This document shows, piece after piece, positions 35,130 to 43,403 of a stretch of 64,000 nt of DNA (position 1 is its first letter; the number at the start of each line of letters is the position of its first letter). Location: NCBI RefSeq assembly GCF_051175565.1, contig NZ_CP195105.1:434001-498000 (forward strand), written 5' to 3'. Both the position numbers and the translations under genes were made by a program. This stretch comes from Daejeonia sp002484105. Lineage in GTDB: Bacteria; Bacteroidota; Bacteroidia; Flavobacteriales; Weeksellaceae. The notes below the pieces were generated by a model. That model made no database searches. It was not told the DNA's origin and saw nothing but the letters and a program-made list of their open reading frames with translations.

Positions 35130-37283
35130 TTAGTCAACTATCTTAAAATCAAGCTGTTTTTGGATAATATTGGCTTTCATTACCTTAATATGAACCTTGT
35201 CGCCCAACTGATATTTTCTGCCATGACGCTGCCCGTAAACGGCATAGCTTTTTGCATCATAGACATACGAATCATCCATCAGATCACGAAGTTTGATGAG
35301 GCCTTCGGCACCGTTTTCCGGAATTTCAACCCAGAAGCCGAACTCGGCGACACCCGAAATTACACCTTCGTATACTTCACCCAAATGTTTGTCCATAAAT
35401 TTCACCTGCATGTATTTGATGGAGTCTCGTTCTGCATCCGTTGCCAGACGCTCCCTGCCCGAACAGTGTTTGCAGTATTCTTCGTAATCGCCCTTGTTCA
35501 CAGATTTTCCTCCATCCAGGTAATGCTGGAGCAATCGGTGCGCAATAAGATCCGGATAACGGCGGATGGGCGAAGTGAAATGCGAATAATATTCAAAACC
35601 TAGTCCGTAATGTCCCAGCGGATCGGTAGAATATCTTGCCTTGCTCATACTGCGCATGGCCAGTGTCTCTATCATATTTTCTTCTCCTTTGCCCTTCACT
35701 TCCTTCAGAAGTTTGTTCAGGCTTTCTGCTACCTGATGTGAGGTGTCGAGATTCATTTTATAACCAAAAGTTGCCACAAATTCTTTCAGAGATTCGAGTT
35801 TTGCAGGATCCGGATCTTCGTGAATACGATAGACAAATGTTTTGTTGGTAGGACTGTTCTTTTTGTTGAGTGATACAAATTCCGAAACTTTACGGTTGGC
35901 AAGCAGCATAAATTCCTCGATCAGATGGTTGGAATCTTTGCTCATCTTGAAATAAACACCTATTGGTTCATTATTTTCGTCGAGGTTAAAACGTACTTCA
36001 CTGCGGTCGAAGGTAATAGCACCATTCCGGATACGTTCTTCACGGAGAATTTTTGCCAGCCGATCCAGCGTTCTGATTTCTTCTGAAAGATCGCCTGCGC
36101 CGCTTTCTATACGCTCCTGAGCTTCTTCATAGGAAAACCTTCGGTCGGAATGAATTACCGTTCTTCCAAACCATTCCCTGACAACCTTTGCTTTTTCATC
36201 CAGTTCAAAAACTGCTGAAAATGTATATTTATCTTCGTTCGGACGCAACGAGCATACATCATTACTCAAAACTTCCGGAAGCATTGGTACTACTCTGTCT
36301 ACGAGGTATACGGAAGTGCCCCGTTCATAGGCCTCATCGTCCAGAAGAGTACCGGGCAATACATAGTGCGAAACATCTGCAATATGCACGCCGACTTCCC
36401 AGTTTCCGTTTTCAAGTTTCTGCAGAGAAAGTGCATCATCAAAATCCTTGGCATCCTTAGGGTCGATGGTGAAGGTCAGGATGCCGCGCATATCACGACG
36501 TCTTGCCACTTCTCCATCATGGATAGTGCGATCTATCCTGTTGGCTTCACGTTCCACTTCTTCGGGAAAAGAGTAGGGAAGGCCATATTCTGCAAGGATA
36601 GAATGAATTTCCGTCTCGTGTTCTCCGGGAGGGCCCAGTACTTCGGTAATCTCTCCTTCAGGATTTTTGGCATCCGGTTTCCATTCTGTCATTTTTACGA
36701 TGACTTTATCTCCATTTTCTGCTCCGTTGATTTTTCCTTTAGGAATAAAAATATCGGTATTGATAATCTTTTTGTCACAAACGACAAAACCGAAGTCTTT
36801 ATGTTTGATGAACTCAAAAGTCCCGACAAACTCTTCCCGGTTTCTTTCCAGTACTTCCAGCACAGAGCCTTCCAGTTTTTTTCCTTTGTAATGATAGGTA
36901 ATAATCAGCACTTTGTCGCCCTGAAGTGCGTCTTTCACATTCCGCGAATGGATGAAAATATCATCTTCAATACCTTCTACACTAACGTAGGCATTGCCAC
37001 TCTGGTTGAAATCTATAATTCCGGTCAGTGTGCCTTCTATTTTGAGGTTAAGGATATATTTTCCTTTTTCAACCTCTCTGATGCGTTCTTCAGAGAGCAG
37101 TTTGTGCAGCGATTGGATGACCATCTCCCGCTGTCGCGGATTTTTATAGTCAATACCATCTGCAATCTGTTTGTAATTGTAAATCCTGGAAGAATTTTTT
37201 GCCATAAACTGCATCACTTTTCTTCCAAGCTCACGGAGTTTGTTTTCGTTTTTCTGGCTTATGAATTTTGACTTTTTTGCCAT
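35130..37283 (-). CDS. rnr: Ribonuclease R
   Basis: 717 residues. 3'-5' exoribonuclease of structured RNA. Order: N-terminal winged helix (about 15-75), two cold-shock domains (about 80-230), RNB catalytic domain with TIDPKDAKDFDDALSL (magnesium-binding Asp residues) and HFTSPIRRYPDLIAHRLLQ, and a C-terminal S1 domain (GVISGVAEFGFWVEIP) that ends early, with little of the Lys-rich tail seen in E. coli. Downstream of rpiB (31 bases apart), so likely in the same transcript. Confidence 0.97.
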   Translation of the reverse strand: MAKKSKFISQKNENKLRELGRKVMQFMAKNSSRIYNYKQIADGIDYKNPRQREMVIQSLHKLLSEERIREVEKGKYILNLKIEGTLTGIIDFNQSGNAYVSVEGIEDDIFIHSRNVKDALQGDKVLIITYHYKGKKLEGSVLEVLERNREEFVGTFEFIKHKDFGFVVCDKKIINTDIFIPKGKINGAENGDKVIVKMTEWKPDAKNPEGEITEVLGPPGEHETEIHSILAEYGLPYSFPEEVEREANRIDRTIHDGEVARRRDMRGILTFTIDPKDAKDFDDALSLQKLENGNWEVGVHIADVSHYVLPGTLLDDEAYERGTSVYLVDRVVPMLPEVLSNDVCSLRPNEDKYTFSAVFELDEKAKVVREWFGRTVIHSDRRFSYEEAQERIESGAGDLSEEIRTLDRLAKILREERIRNGAITFDRSEVRFNLDENNEPIGVYFKMSKDSNHLIEEFMLLANRKVSEFVSLNKKNSPTNKTFVYRIHEDPDPAKLESLKEFVATFGYKMNLDTSHQVAESLNKLLKEVKGKGEENMIETLAMRSMSKARYSTDPLGHYGLGFEYYSHFTSPIRRYPDLIAHRLLQHYLDGGKSVNKGDYEEYCKHCSGRERLATDAERDSIKYMQVKFMDKHLGEVYEGVISGVAEFGFWVEIPENGAEGLIKLRDLMDDSYVYDAKSYAVYGQRHGRKYQLGDKVHIKVMKANIIQKQLDFKIVD

Positions 37284-37314
37284 GTATTTTAGTTATAGTA
37301 TTAATTGAAAATGC

Positions 37315-37746
37315 CTAACACCAGGCTATTTTCCCAACTCTTCTCTCGTGGCGCCCGCCTTCGAAATCTGTTGTCAGAAATTTATTTACAATATCAAGAG
37401 CCAGCTCTTTAGCTATGAATCTTGCCGGCAATGCAACCATGTTGGCATTGTTGTGCTGTCTTGCAAGTTCAGCAATCTCGGGCATCCAGCTCAGTGCACA
37501 ACGGATATGCTGGTGTTTGTTGGCTGTAATAGAAACACCCTGCCCGCTCCCGCAGACAAGAATACCAAGCTCATTGTCTCCGTTTTCTACAGATACTGCT
37601 GCAGGGTGTACAAAATCCGGATAATCAACACTTTCTGTAGAAAAAGTTCCAAAATCCTGAATTTCATACTGCTCTTTCAGCTGTTCTTTCAGGTATTCTT
37701 TCATTTCGTAGCCTGCGTGGTCTGCTGCCAATGCAATTTTTTTCAT
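37315..37746 (-). CDS. rpiB: Ribose 5-phosphate isomerase B
   Basis: 143 residues from ATG 37744-37746 (MKKIALAADHAGYEMKEYL); a longer frame reaching 37929 crosses the promoter box and is rejected. Motifs: AADHAG, GTFSTESVDYPDF, catalytic Cys in LVCGSGQGVSITANK, NMVALPARF and GGRHERRV. Interconverts ribose 5-phosphate and ribulose 5-phosphate in the pentose phosphate pathway. Confidence 0.96.
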   Translation of the reverse strand: MKKIALAADHAGYEMKEYLKEQLKEQYEIQDFGTFSTESVDYPDFVHPAAVSVENGDNELGILVCGSGQGVSITANKHQHIRCALSWMPEIAELARQHNNANMVALPARFIAKELALDIVNKFLTTDFEGGRHERRVGKIAWC

Positions 37747-37772
37747 AATCTGCTTTATATTGAGAATTTCCA

Positions 37773-37780
37773 CAAATTTA
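37773..37780 (-). promoter_or_regulatory. Promoter -7 box for rpiB-rnr
   Basis: TAAATTTG on the minus strand, 26 bases before the rpiB start, full match to TAnnTTTG; it fixes the shorter start. Confidence 0.7.
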
Positions 37781-37929
37781 CTATTAAAATATTCCAATCC
37801 CGATTTATCCACAAAAAATTCATCCAAAATCATAAAAATATTATCTGCATCTTTCTGTAAATTAATTATCTGCAAAAAATAAGAAAAATGCAAATGCCTG
37901 AAAACAATACCATTAACAATATTTAACAA

Positions 37930-38340
37930 AAAATGTTAATTTCCTTAAAACAGGATGTGGAAAACTCGCTACAAATTATACTTTTATAATCCGTCAACTT
38001 TTTTTATGAAAGAATAAAATGACGGAATTTTCTTTTTTTTATTCTTCTCTTTTCTTCCGCGAATTGTCAGACTTACGGGAAAAATATTCTCAATATATGC
38101 AGCACACAACAGTTTTCCACAAGTGTTAGTAAAGTTAAAAATTATTTAAAAATCAACTCTTTATCCTGTTCAAAAAATATGAATACCGAAGCAGACAAAT
38201 GTGGTAAATAAAGAAAGAAAACTTATCCCCAAAACTCACAATGCATAACAATATACAATAACATTATTTCTTTTATTATAAAAAATATGTTGATGATGAT
38301 TGTTGTCCGGTTGTGGAGATTTTTGTCAGGTTTTCTCTGT
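37930..38340. other. Candidate replication origin (AT-rich region with DnaA-box-like sites)
   Basis: Part of the 648-base gene-free gap between divergent rpiB and pgk. It is strongly AT-rich with long A/T runs (about 38025-38045, 38130-38160, 38250-38290). DnaA-box-like 9-mers: TTTTCCACA at 37956-37964 (minus) and 38113-38121 (plus); weaker TTATCCTGT 38161-38169, TTTACCACA 38200-38208 (minus), TTATCCCCA 38223-38231, ATCTCCACA 38312-38320 (minus). Two parS-like sites lie 3-5 kb away. No coding frame or RNA gene is seen. Against: strand bias of the flanking genes does not switch cleanly here, and dnaA is not in the window. Confidence 0.5.
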
Positions 38341-38358
38341 AAACCGACCGAGAAACAT

Positions 38359-38366
38359 TAAATTTG
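38359..38366 (+). promoter_or_regulatory. Promoter -7 box for pgk
   Basis: TAAATTTG, full match to TAnnTTTG, 28 bases before the pgk start. Confidence 0.7.
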
Positions 38367-38394
38367 TAAATGAAAAAATCAAACCAGACTTTTT

Positions 38395-39585
38395 ATGAAA
38401 ACCATTAACGATTTCGATTTTAAAGGAAAAAAGGCTCTGATCCGTGTGGATTTTAATGTTCCTCAGGATGAAAACCTTAACGTAACTGATAATACCCGAA
38501 TTGTAGCTGCAAAGCCTACCATAGACAAGATACTGAATGACGGTGGTTCTGTAATCCTGATGACACATTTGGGAAGACCAAAAGGGCAGGCAAGTGACAA
38601 ATTTTCGCTGAAACATATTCTTCCGGAAATTGAAAAAGTTCTTGGAAAACCGGTTGAATTTGCAAATGATTGTATCGGATCTGAAGCAGAGGAAAAAGCT
38701 GCAGCTCTCGAGCCCGGACAGATTCTTCTTCTGGAAAATCTTCGTTTCCATAATGAGGAAGAAAAAGGTGATAAAAACTTCGCTGAAAAACTTGCGAAAC
38801 TGGGGGATGCCTATGTGAATGATGCCTTCGGAACGGCACACAGAGCTCATGCTTCTACTGCTGTTATTGCTCAGTTTTTCCCTAAAACTAAATTTTTCGG
38901 TTTATTGATGGCAAAGGAACTTGATGCTATTGACAAAGTGCTTTATAACAGCGTAAAACCTGTAACGGCTATTCTGGGAGGCTCTAAAGTTTCTTCAAAA
39001 ATTACCGTAATTGAGAATATTCTTCCGAAAGTAGACAATCTAATTATCGGTGGAGGGATGTCGTTTACTTTTATTAAAGCGCAGGGAGGCCATATTGGGA
39101 CTTCTATCTGTGAAGATGACAAAATGGATCTTGCTCTTGATATCCTTGAAAAAGCAAAAGCTGCCCATGTAAATGTATATCTTCCTGTAGATGTGATTAT
39201 AGCCGATGATTTTAGTAATGATGCAGACCGGAAAGAGGCCAGTATTTACGAAATACCTGAGGGATGGCAAGGACTTGATGCAGGACCAAAATCCAGAGTA
39301 ATATTCAATGATGTGATCATGAATTCCAAGACAATTCTGTGGAACGGGCCTGTAGGGGTTTTTGAAATGCCGAATTTTGCTGCAGGAACTGTAGCTTTAG
39401 GTAACAGCATTGCAGAAGCCACCAAAGAAGGAGCCTTCTCTTTAGTAGGAGGTGGTGACAGTGTGGCATTTGTAAAACAGAATGGTTTTGCGGACAAAGT
39501 TTCCTATGTTTCTACAGGAGGAGGCGCAATGCTGGAGAGTCTTGAAGGGCTTGAACTTCCCGGTGTAGCCGCTATTAACAGTTAA
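38395..39585 (+). CDS. pgk: Phosphoglycerate kinase
   Basis: 396 residues, full length. Transfers phosphate from 1,3-bisphosphoglycerate to ADP in glycolysis. N-terminal substrate domain: LIRVDFNVPQDENLN, MTHLGRPKG, LLENLRFH; C-terminal nucleotide domain: GGSKVSSKI, WNGPVGVFE, and VGGGDSVAF. Monocistronic, with its own promoter box and terminator, as expected for a highly expressed gene. Confidence 0.98.
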   Translation: MKTINDFDFKGKKALIRVDFNVPQDENLNVTDNTRIVAAKPTIDKILNDGGSVILMTHLGRPKGQASDKFSLKHILPEIEKVLGKPVEFANDCIGSEAEEKAAALEPGQILLLENLRFHNEEEKGDKNFAEKLAKLGDAYVNDAFGTAHRAHASTAVIAQFFPKTKFFGLLMAKELDAIDKVLYNSVKPVTAILGGSKVSSKITVIENILPKVDNLIIGGGMSFTFIKAQGGHIGTSICEDDKMDLALDILEKAKAAHVNVYLPVDVIIADDFSNDADRKEASIYEIPEGWQGLDAGPKSRVIFNDVIMNSKTILWNGPVGVFEMPNFAAGTVALGNSIAEATKEGAFSLVGGGDSVAFVKQNGFADKVSYVSTGGGAMLESLEGLELPGVAAINS

Positions 39586-39607
39586 AACAGATTTCTGTAT
39601 TCAAATA

Positions 39608-39638
39608 AAAAATCCGTCTTACTGAGAGGCGGATTTTT
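39608..39638. terminator. Bidirectional terminator of pgk
   Basis: Stem AAAAATCCGTC / GGCGGATTTTT (one G-U), nine-base loop; T-runs on both strands. It ends four bases from the stop of the convergent lipoprotein gene. Confidence 0.9.
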
Positions 39639-39641
39639 GTT

Positions 39642-40124
39642 TTATTCTTTTTCAAACTTAGTAAAGCCGTCGTATTTCTTGCTGATTTTCAGGAGTAAAA
39701 GCGGCTTTGTGGAGAAACTTTGCTCTGCTCCTTCTGTTACAGTATAGTGTAAAGTCAGGATATTGTTACCATATTCCAGTCTGTCAGCTTTTATATCTGT
39801 CTTTTTGGTAGTAGAAGGGCCATAGACAGCCAGCACAATATCTTTATCAAAATTCAGGTCAGCAGGTTTTCCGTTTTTTCCCATTACGGTAGCCGCACCA
39901 AAAGTTTTATCAAACTCTTCCTGAGAAGATATTTTTTTTGTTCTAAGTTCAGATGGTAGTTCCGAATTTTTGACGAAATATCTGTTTAATTCCTCAAACT
40001 GAATTTTTTTTGTTTTTATTGTCTGGTGTTTTTCCTCATTTGTATTTTGCGATTTTTTTTTGGTCTCACAGGAAGCAAAGAAAAGGATGGCTAGGCATCC
40101 TGTCAGGAATGTAATTTTTTTCAT
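39642..40124 (-). CDS. Small lipoprotein, possibly PrcB-like
   Basis: 160 residues. Signal peptide with lipobox LFFASC, then a charged linker (ETKKKSQNTNEEKHQ). The body has a beta pattern: NFDKDIVLAVYGPST, then KPLLLLKISKKYDGF, faintly like the C-terminal domain of PrcB-type protease-complex proteins. Not securely assigned. Downstream of the methyltransferase gene on the same strand but 50 bases apart. Confidence 0.65.
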   Translation of the reverse strand: MKKITFLTGCLAILFFASCETKKKSQNTNEEKHQTIKTKKIQFEELNRYFVKNSELPSELRTKKISSQEEFDKTFGAATVMGKNGKPADLNFDKDIVLAVYGPSTTKKTDIKADRLEYGNNILTLHYTVTEGAEQSFSTKPLLLLKISKKYDGFTKFEKE

Positions 40125-40174
40125 ATTGATAGATTTTTTAAAAAAGAGAGCAAAAAATGGCTTTCATAAACACG

Positions 40175-41008
40175 TCAAAAATCGATTTTCTGTTTTTTAT
40201 CGATTATATATACCATACTGGAAAATTCTCCTGATTTAAGACCTTTAAAATTTGAAATTCCTCCAAAGATGAAGCCTTTGATCCAGAAAAGTGGAGATTT
40301 TTTGTATTTTTCACTAAGCATAGAAATATAGAAAGAATCGAGTAGAAGAGGTTTTACTTTTCGAAGTTTCCAGTTTTCAGTATTCATTAATTTTTTCATT
40401 CCCGTAACTGAGTAATGCCAGATATGTCTTGGTACATCATAGGCAGCCCAGTAAGAATGATATTTTTTTGCGTCGTAAGAGGTATGGTTGGGAACGGCAA
40501 TAATTAATGTTCCTTCTTTTGAGAGTTTCCTGTGGAAAATGCGAAGTATATTGTCACGATCCTCTATATGTTCAAAAACATGCCACAAGGTAATAATGTC
40601 AAGGCTTCCGTCTTCTATCTGATCCAGCGAGTCGACAAATTTTGTCTTTTGTGTTTTCTTTCTGGCAGTTTCGACGGCGTCTTTATTGGGTTCGTAGCCA
40701 TAAGTGGTGTATTCAGTTTCTATAAATTTCAGAAACTCGCCAGCTCCGCAGCCATAATCCAGAATTCTGAGATGTACGCCAGCTTCTTTTGCAAGAGTGT
40801 TTCTTTTATAATTAAGATTAAAACCCTGCAGAAATTTGTATATTTTTTCTTTAAGACTTCCGGAGTCCTGATGGTGTGATATATAGTTTTCGCTTTCGTA
40901 ATATTGAGAAATATTTTCCGGGATCGGAGATGTTTTCAATATTCCATCAATATCAGTGGGTAGAATTTCGAAATTTTCCTGTGTAAGAAAATAATCTTTT
41001 ACCTTCAT
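40175..41008 (-). CDS. Class I SAM-dependent methyltransferase
   Basis: 277 residues. Methyltransferase_23-like: binding motif LRILDYGCGAGEFLKFIE near residue 83, acidic residue in TTYGYEPNKDA, then SLDIITLWHVFEHIEDRDNIL. N-terminal and C-terminal extensions surround the core. The similarity to sugar or lipid methyltransferases of the cell envelope is loose; substrate unknown. Its start is 20 bases from a parS-like site. Confidence 0.85.
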   Translation of the reverse strand: MKVKDYFLTQENFEILPTDIDGILKTSPIPENISQYYESENYISHHQDSGSLKEKIYKFLQGFNLNYKRNTLAKEAGVHLRILDYGCGAGEFLKFIETEYTTYGYEPNKDAVETARKKTQKTKFVDSLDQIEDGSLDIITLWHVFEHIEDRDNILRIFHRKLSKEGTLIIAVPNHTSYDAKKYHSYWAAYDVPRHIWHYSVTGMKKLMNTENWKLRKVKPLLLDSFYISMLSEKYKKSPLFWIKGFIFGGISNFKGLKSGEFSSMVYIIDKKQKIDF

Positions 41009-41028
41009 TTCAGTCTTATTTTGTTTTA

Positions 41029-41044
41029 TGTTTCACGTGAAACA
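41029..41044. other. parS-like centromere site 1
   Basis: TGTTTCACGTGAAACA, a perfect 16-bp palindrome identical in form to the ParB-binding parS consensus (TGTTnCACGTGnAACA). Intergenic between the methyltransferase start and mnmG stop. It is the end of a 25-bp sequence (41019-41043) repeated at 42946-42970. Confidence 0.85.
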
Positions 41045-41050
41045 GTATGT

Positions 41051-42913
41051 TTATTTTCCCAAATATATCAGTAATACATTGATGTCTGCTGGAGATACTC
41101 CGCTGATTCTGGATGCCTGGGCAATGGTTTTGGGATGTATTTTGTTGAGTTTTTGCTTGGCTTCTGCAGAGAGCGAAGTAATTGCGGAGAAGTTGAAACT
41201 TTCTGGAATTTTGATGTTTTCCATGCGGTTCAGTTTTGCTACATTTTCTTTTTCCTTCTCAATATATCCTTTGTATTTGATATTGATTTCTGCCTGCTGC
41301 TGAATTTCAGGCGAGTATTGATCTGTTTTTTCCTTGATTTCCTGTATTAAACACAGTTTTTCAAGGTTTATATTGGGACGGGTAAGAAACTGTGCTGCCC
41401 GATATGCCTGGTCTGCGGGTTTGCTGTTGCTTTCTTCCAGAATGGGATTGATCTGTTTGGGTTTGAGCGAGTATTCCCTCAAAAATGCTTCCAGATCATT
41501 GCTTTCTCTTATTTTTTCTTCCACTTTTCTCAGTCTGTTGTCTTTTGCCAGCCCCAGATTCCATGATTTTTCTGTAAGTCTTATATCCGCATTATCCTGT
41601 CTGAGAAGTAATCTGTACTCTGCTCGTGAGGTAAACATTCTGTAGGGTTCTTCTGTTCCTTTCGTAATGAGGTCGTCAATCAATACTCCGATGTAGGCTT
41701 CATCTCTTCCCAGTATGAAATCCTCTTTTTCATGTACTTTATTGTGAGCATTGATCCCAGCAATCAGTCCTTGTCCTGCAGCTTCTTCATAACCGGTAGT
41801 GCCGTTTATTTGCCCGGCGAAGTACAGATTTTCAATTAATTTTGTTTCCAGTGTATGTTTGAGCTGAGTAGGGGGGAAGTAGTCGTATTCTATTGCATAT
41901 CCCGGGCGGAAAACTTTTACATTTTCAAAACCTGGAATATATTTCATGGCTTTTATCTGTATATCTTCTGGTAGTGATGAACTGAAACCGTTCAGATAAA
42001 TTTCGATAGTTCTCCATCCTTCCGGTTCTACAAAAAGCTGGTGTCTGTTTCGTTCAGCAAAGCGGTTTATTTTATCTTCTATGCTGGGACAGTAGCGTGG
42101 GCCTATACTTTTGATGGTACCATTGAACATAGGGCTCCTGTCGAATCCTGAACGCAGGATTTCATGTACAGTATCATTGGTGTAAGTGATGTGGCAGCTG
42201 CGCTGTTCGGTCAGTTTTGGGATGTCGAGATAACTGAATTTCTGTGGATTTTCATCGCCTTTCTGTTCTTCCATTTTACTGTAGTCGAGGCTTCTTCCGT
42301 CAACCCTTGGAGGGGTTCCGGTTTTCATTCTTCCAGCATCAAATCCTATAGAAACGAGCTGTTCTGTGATTCCGAATGCTCTAGGTTCGCCCATTCTTCC
42401 GCCGCCCAGTTGTTTGTCTCCAACGTGGATTAATCCATTAAGAAATGTACCGTTGGTAAGAATAACAGATTTGGCCTTAATTTCGATTCCAAGTGATGTA
42501 ATAACGCCTGTTACACGGTTTTTATCAACAATGATGTTCTTTACCATATCCTGAAAAAAGTCCAGATTTGGAGTGTTTTCCAGTGCGAGACGCCATTCTT
42601 CAGCAAAGAGCATACGATCATTCTGCGTTCTTGGAGACCACATTGCGGGGCCTTTTGATAGATTGAGCATTTTGAATTGTATGGCAGATTTATCTGCTAC
42701 AATACCGGAATATCCTCCTAAGGCATCTATTTCACGTACAATTTGTCCCTTTGCAATTCCGCCCATAGCAGGATTGCAGCTCATTTGTCCAATAGTTTGC
42801 ATATTCATGGTAACCAAAAGTGTTTTGGAACCCATATTTGCAGCGGCTGCAGCAGCTTCACATCCTGCGTGTCCTCCTCCTACAACGATAACGTCGTATA
42901 TTTCACTGATCAT
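41051..42913 (-). CDS. mnmG: tRNA uridine 5-carboxymethylaminomethyl modification enzyme MnmG
   Basis: 620 residues. FAD protein that with MnmE installs the cmnm5 group on U34 of certain tRNAs. FAD-binding VIVVGGGHAGCEAAAAAANMG at residue 8, SCNPAMGGIAKGQIVREIDALGG, NGTFLNGLIHVG, GTPPRVDGRS, and GQINGTTGYEEAAGQGLIAG. Full length. Flanked on both sides by parS-like sites. In many bacteria mnmG (gidA) lies near the origin with parA/parB, but those genes are not in this window. Confidence 0.98.
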   Translation of the reverse strand: MISEIYDVIVVGGGHAGCEAAAAAANMGSKTLLVTMNMQTIGQMSCNPAMGGIAKGQIVREIDALGGYSGIVADKSAIQFKMLNLSKGPAMWSPRTQNDRMLFAEEWRLALENTPNLDFFQDMVKNIIVDKNRVTGVITSLGIEIKAKSVILTNGTFLNGLIHVGDKQLGGGRMGEPRAFGITEQLVSIGFDAGRMKTGTPPRVDGRSLDYSKMEEQKGDENPQKFSYLDIPKLTEQRSCHITYTNDTVHEILRSGFDRSPMFNGTIKSIGPRYCPSIEDKINRFAERNRHQLFVEPEGWRTIEIYLNGFSSSLPEDIQIKAMKYIPGFENVKVFRPGYAIEYDYFPPTQLKHTLETKLIENLYFAGQINGTTGYEEAAGQGLIAGINAHNKVHEKEDFILGRDEAYIGVLIDDLITKGTEEPYRMFTSRAEYRLLLRQDNADIRLTEKSWNLGLAKDNRLRKVEEKIRESNDLEAFLREYSLKPKQINPILEESNSKPADQAYRAAQFLTRPNINLEKLCLIQEIKEKTDQYSPEIQQQAEINIKYKGYIEKEKENVAKLNRMENIKIPESFNFSAITSLSAEAKQKLNKIHPKTIAQASRISGVSPADINVLLIYLGK

Positions 42914-42955
42914 TTTATAGTTATTGTATTAAAAAAAAGGATTGTTTTTGTTTTA

Positions 42956-42971
42956 TGTTTCACGTGAAACC
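42956..42971. other. parS-like centromere site 2
   Basis: TGTTTCACGTGAAACC, one base away from the perfect palindrome of site 1, 43 bases upstream of the mnmG start. It shares 25 identical bases (42946-42970) with site 1, including the preceding TTTTGTTTTATG. Confidence 0.75.
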
Positions 42972-42994
42972 ATGATAAAAATCTCATTTGAATT

Positions 42995-43402
42995 TTAAAA
43001 TAAATTCAGATAAAATTCTTCTTTTTCACGCATCTTTTTTGCATCTTCTATTGTTTTGTCTTTATATCCGCAGAGGTGCAAAACGCCATGGGCAAGAACT
43101 CTTTTTAACTCTCTTTCTACATCTGCAGACAGAGTTTCTGCATTGTCCTTAATGCGCTGCAAAGATACGAAAATATCACCGCTGATGGTTTTCCCTTTAA
43201 CATAGTCGAAAGTAATCACATCTGTATAATAATCGTGCTGCAGATAATCTTGGTTTACCTTCAGTAAATATTCATCATCACATAATATATAGGTGATTTC
43301 TCCTGGTTTTTTTCCTTCATTCCGGATGAGTTCTTCTATCCAGGGACTTAGTCTTTCCGGAATTTCTATTGGACTTGTCTGTTCAAAAAAATAATGTATC
43401 AT
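42995..43402 (-). CDS. ybeY: Endoribonuclease YbeY
   Basis: 135 residues from ATG 43400-43402 (MIHYFFEQTSPIEIPERL); the start is one base after the patatin gene stop. Zinc-binding HGVLHLCGYKD (H-x3-H-x5-H pattern partly as HLCGYKD), preceded by GDIFVSLQRI and VLAHG. Matures 16S rRNA 3' ends and checks ribosome quality. Last gene of the tdk/murF-alr/patatin operon. Confidence 0.94.
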   Translation of the reverse strand: MIHYFFEQTSPIEIPERLSPWIEELIRNEGKKPGEITYILCDDEYLLKVNQDYLQHDYYTDVITFDYVKGKTISGDIFVSLQRIKDNAETLSADVERELKRVLAHGVLHLCGYKDKTIEDAKKMREKEEFYLNLF

Positions 43403-43403
43403 A

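Noticed and set aside
36366..37271. Plus-strand frame of 301 residues over rnr
   Set aside because: Antisense to RNase R, with no motif and a poor amino-acid profile.
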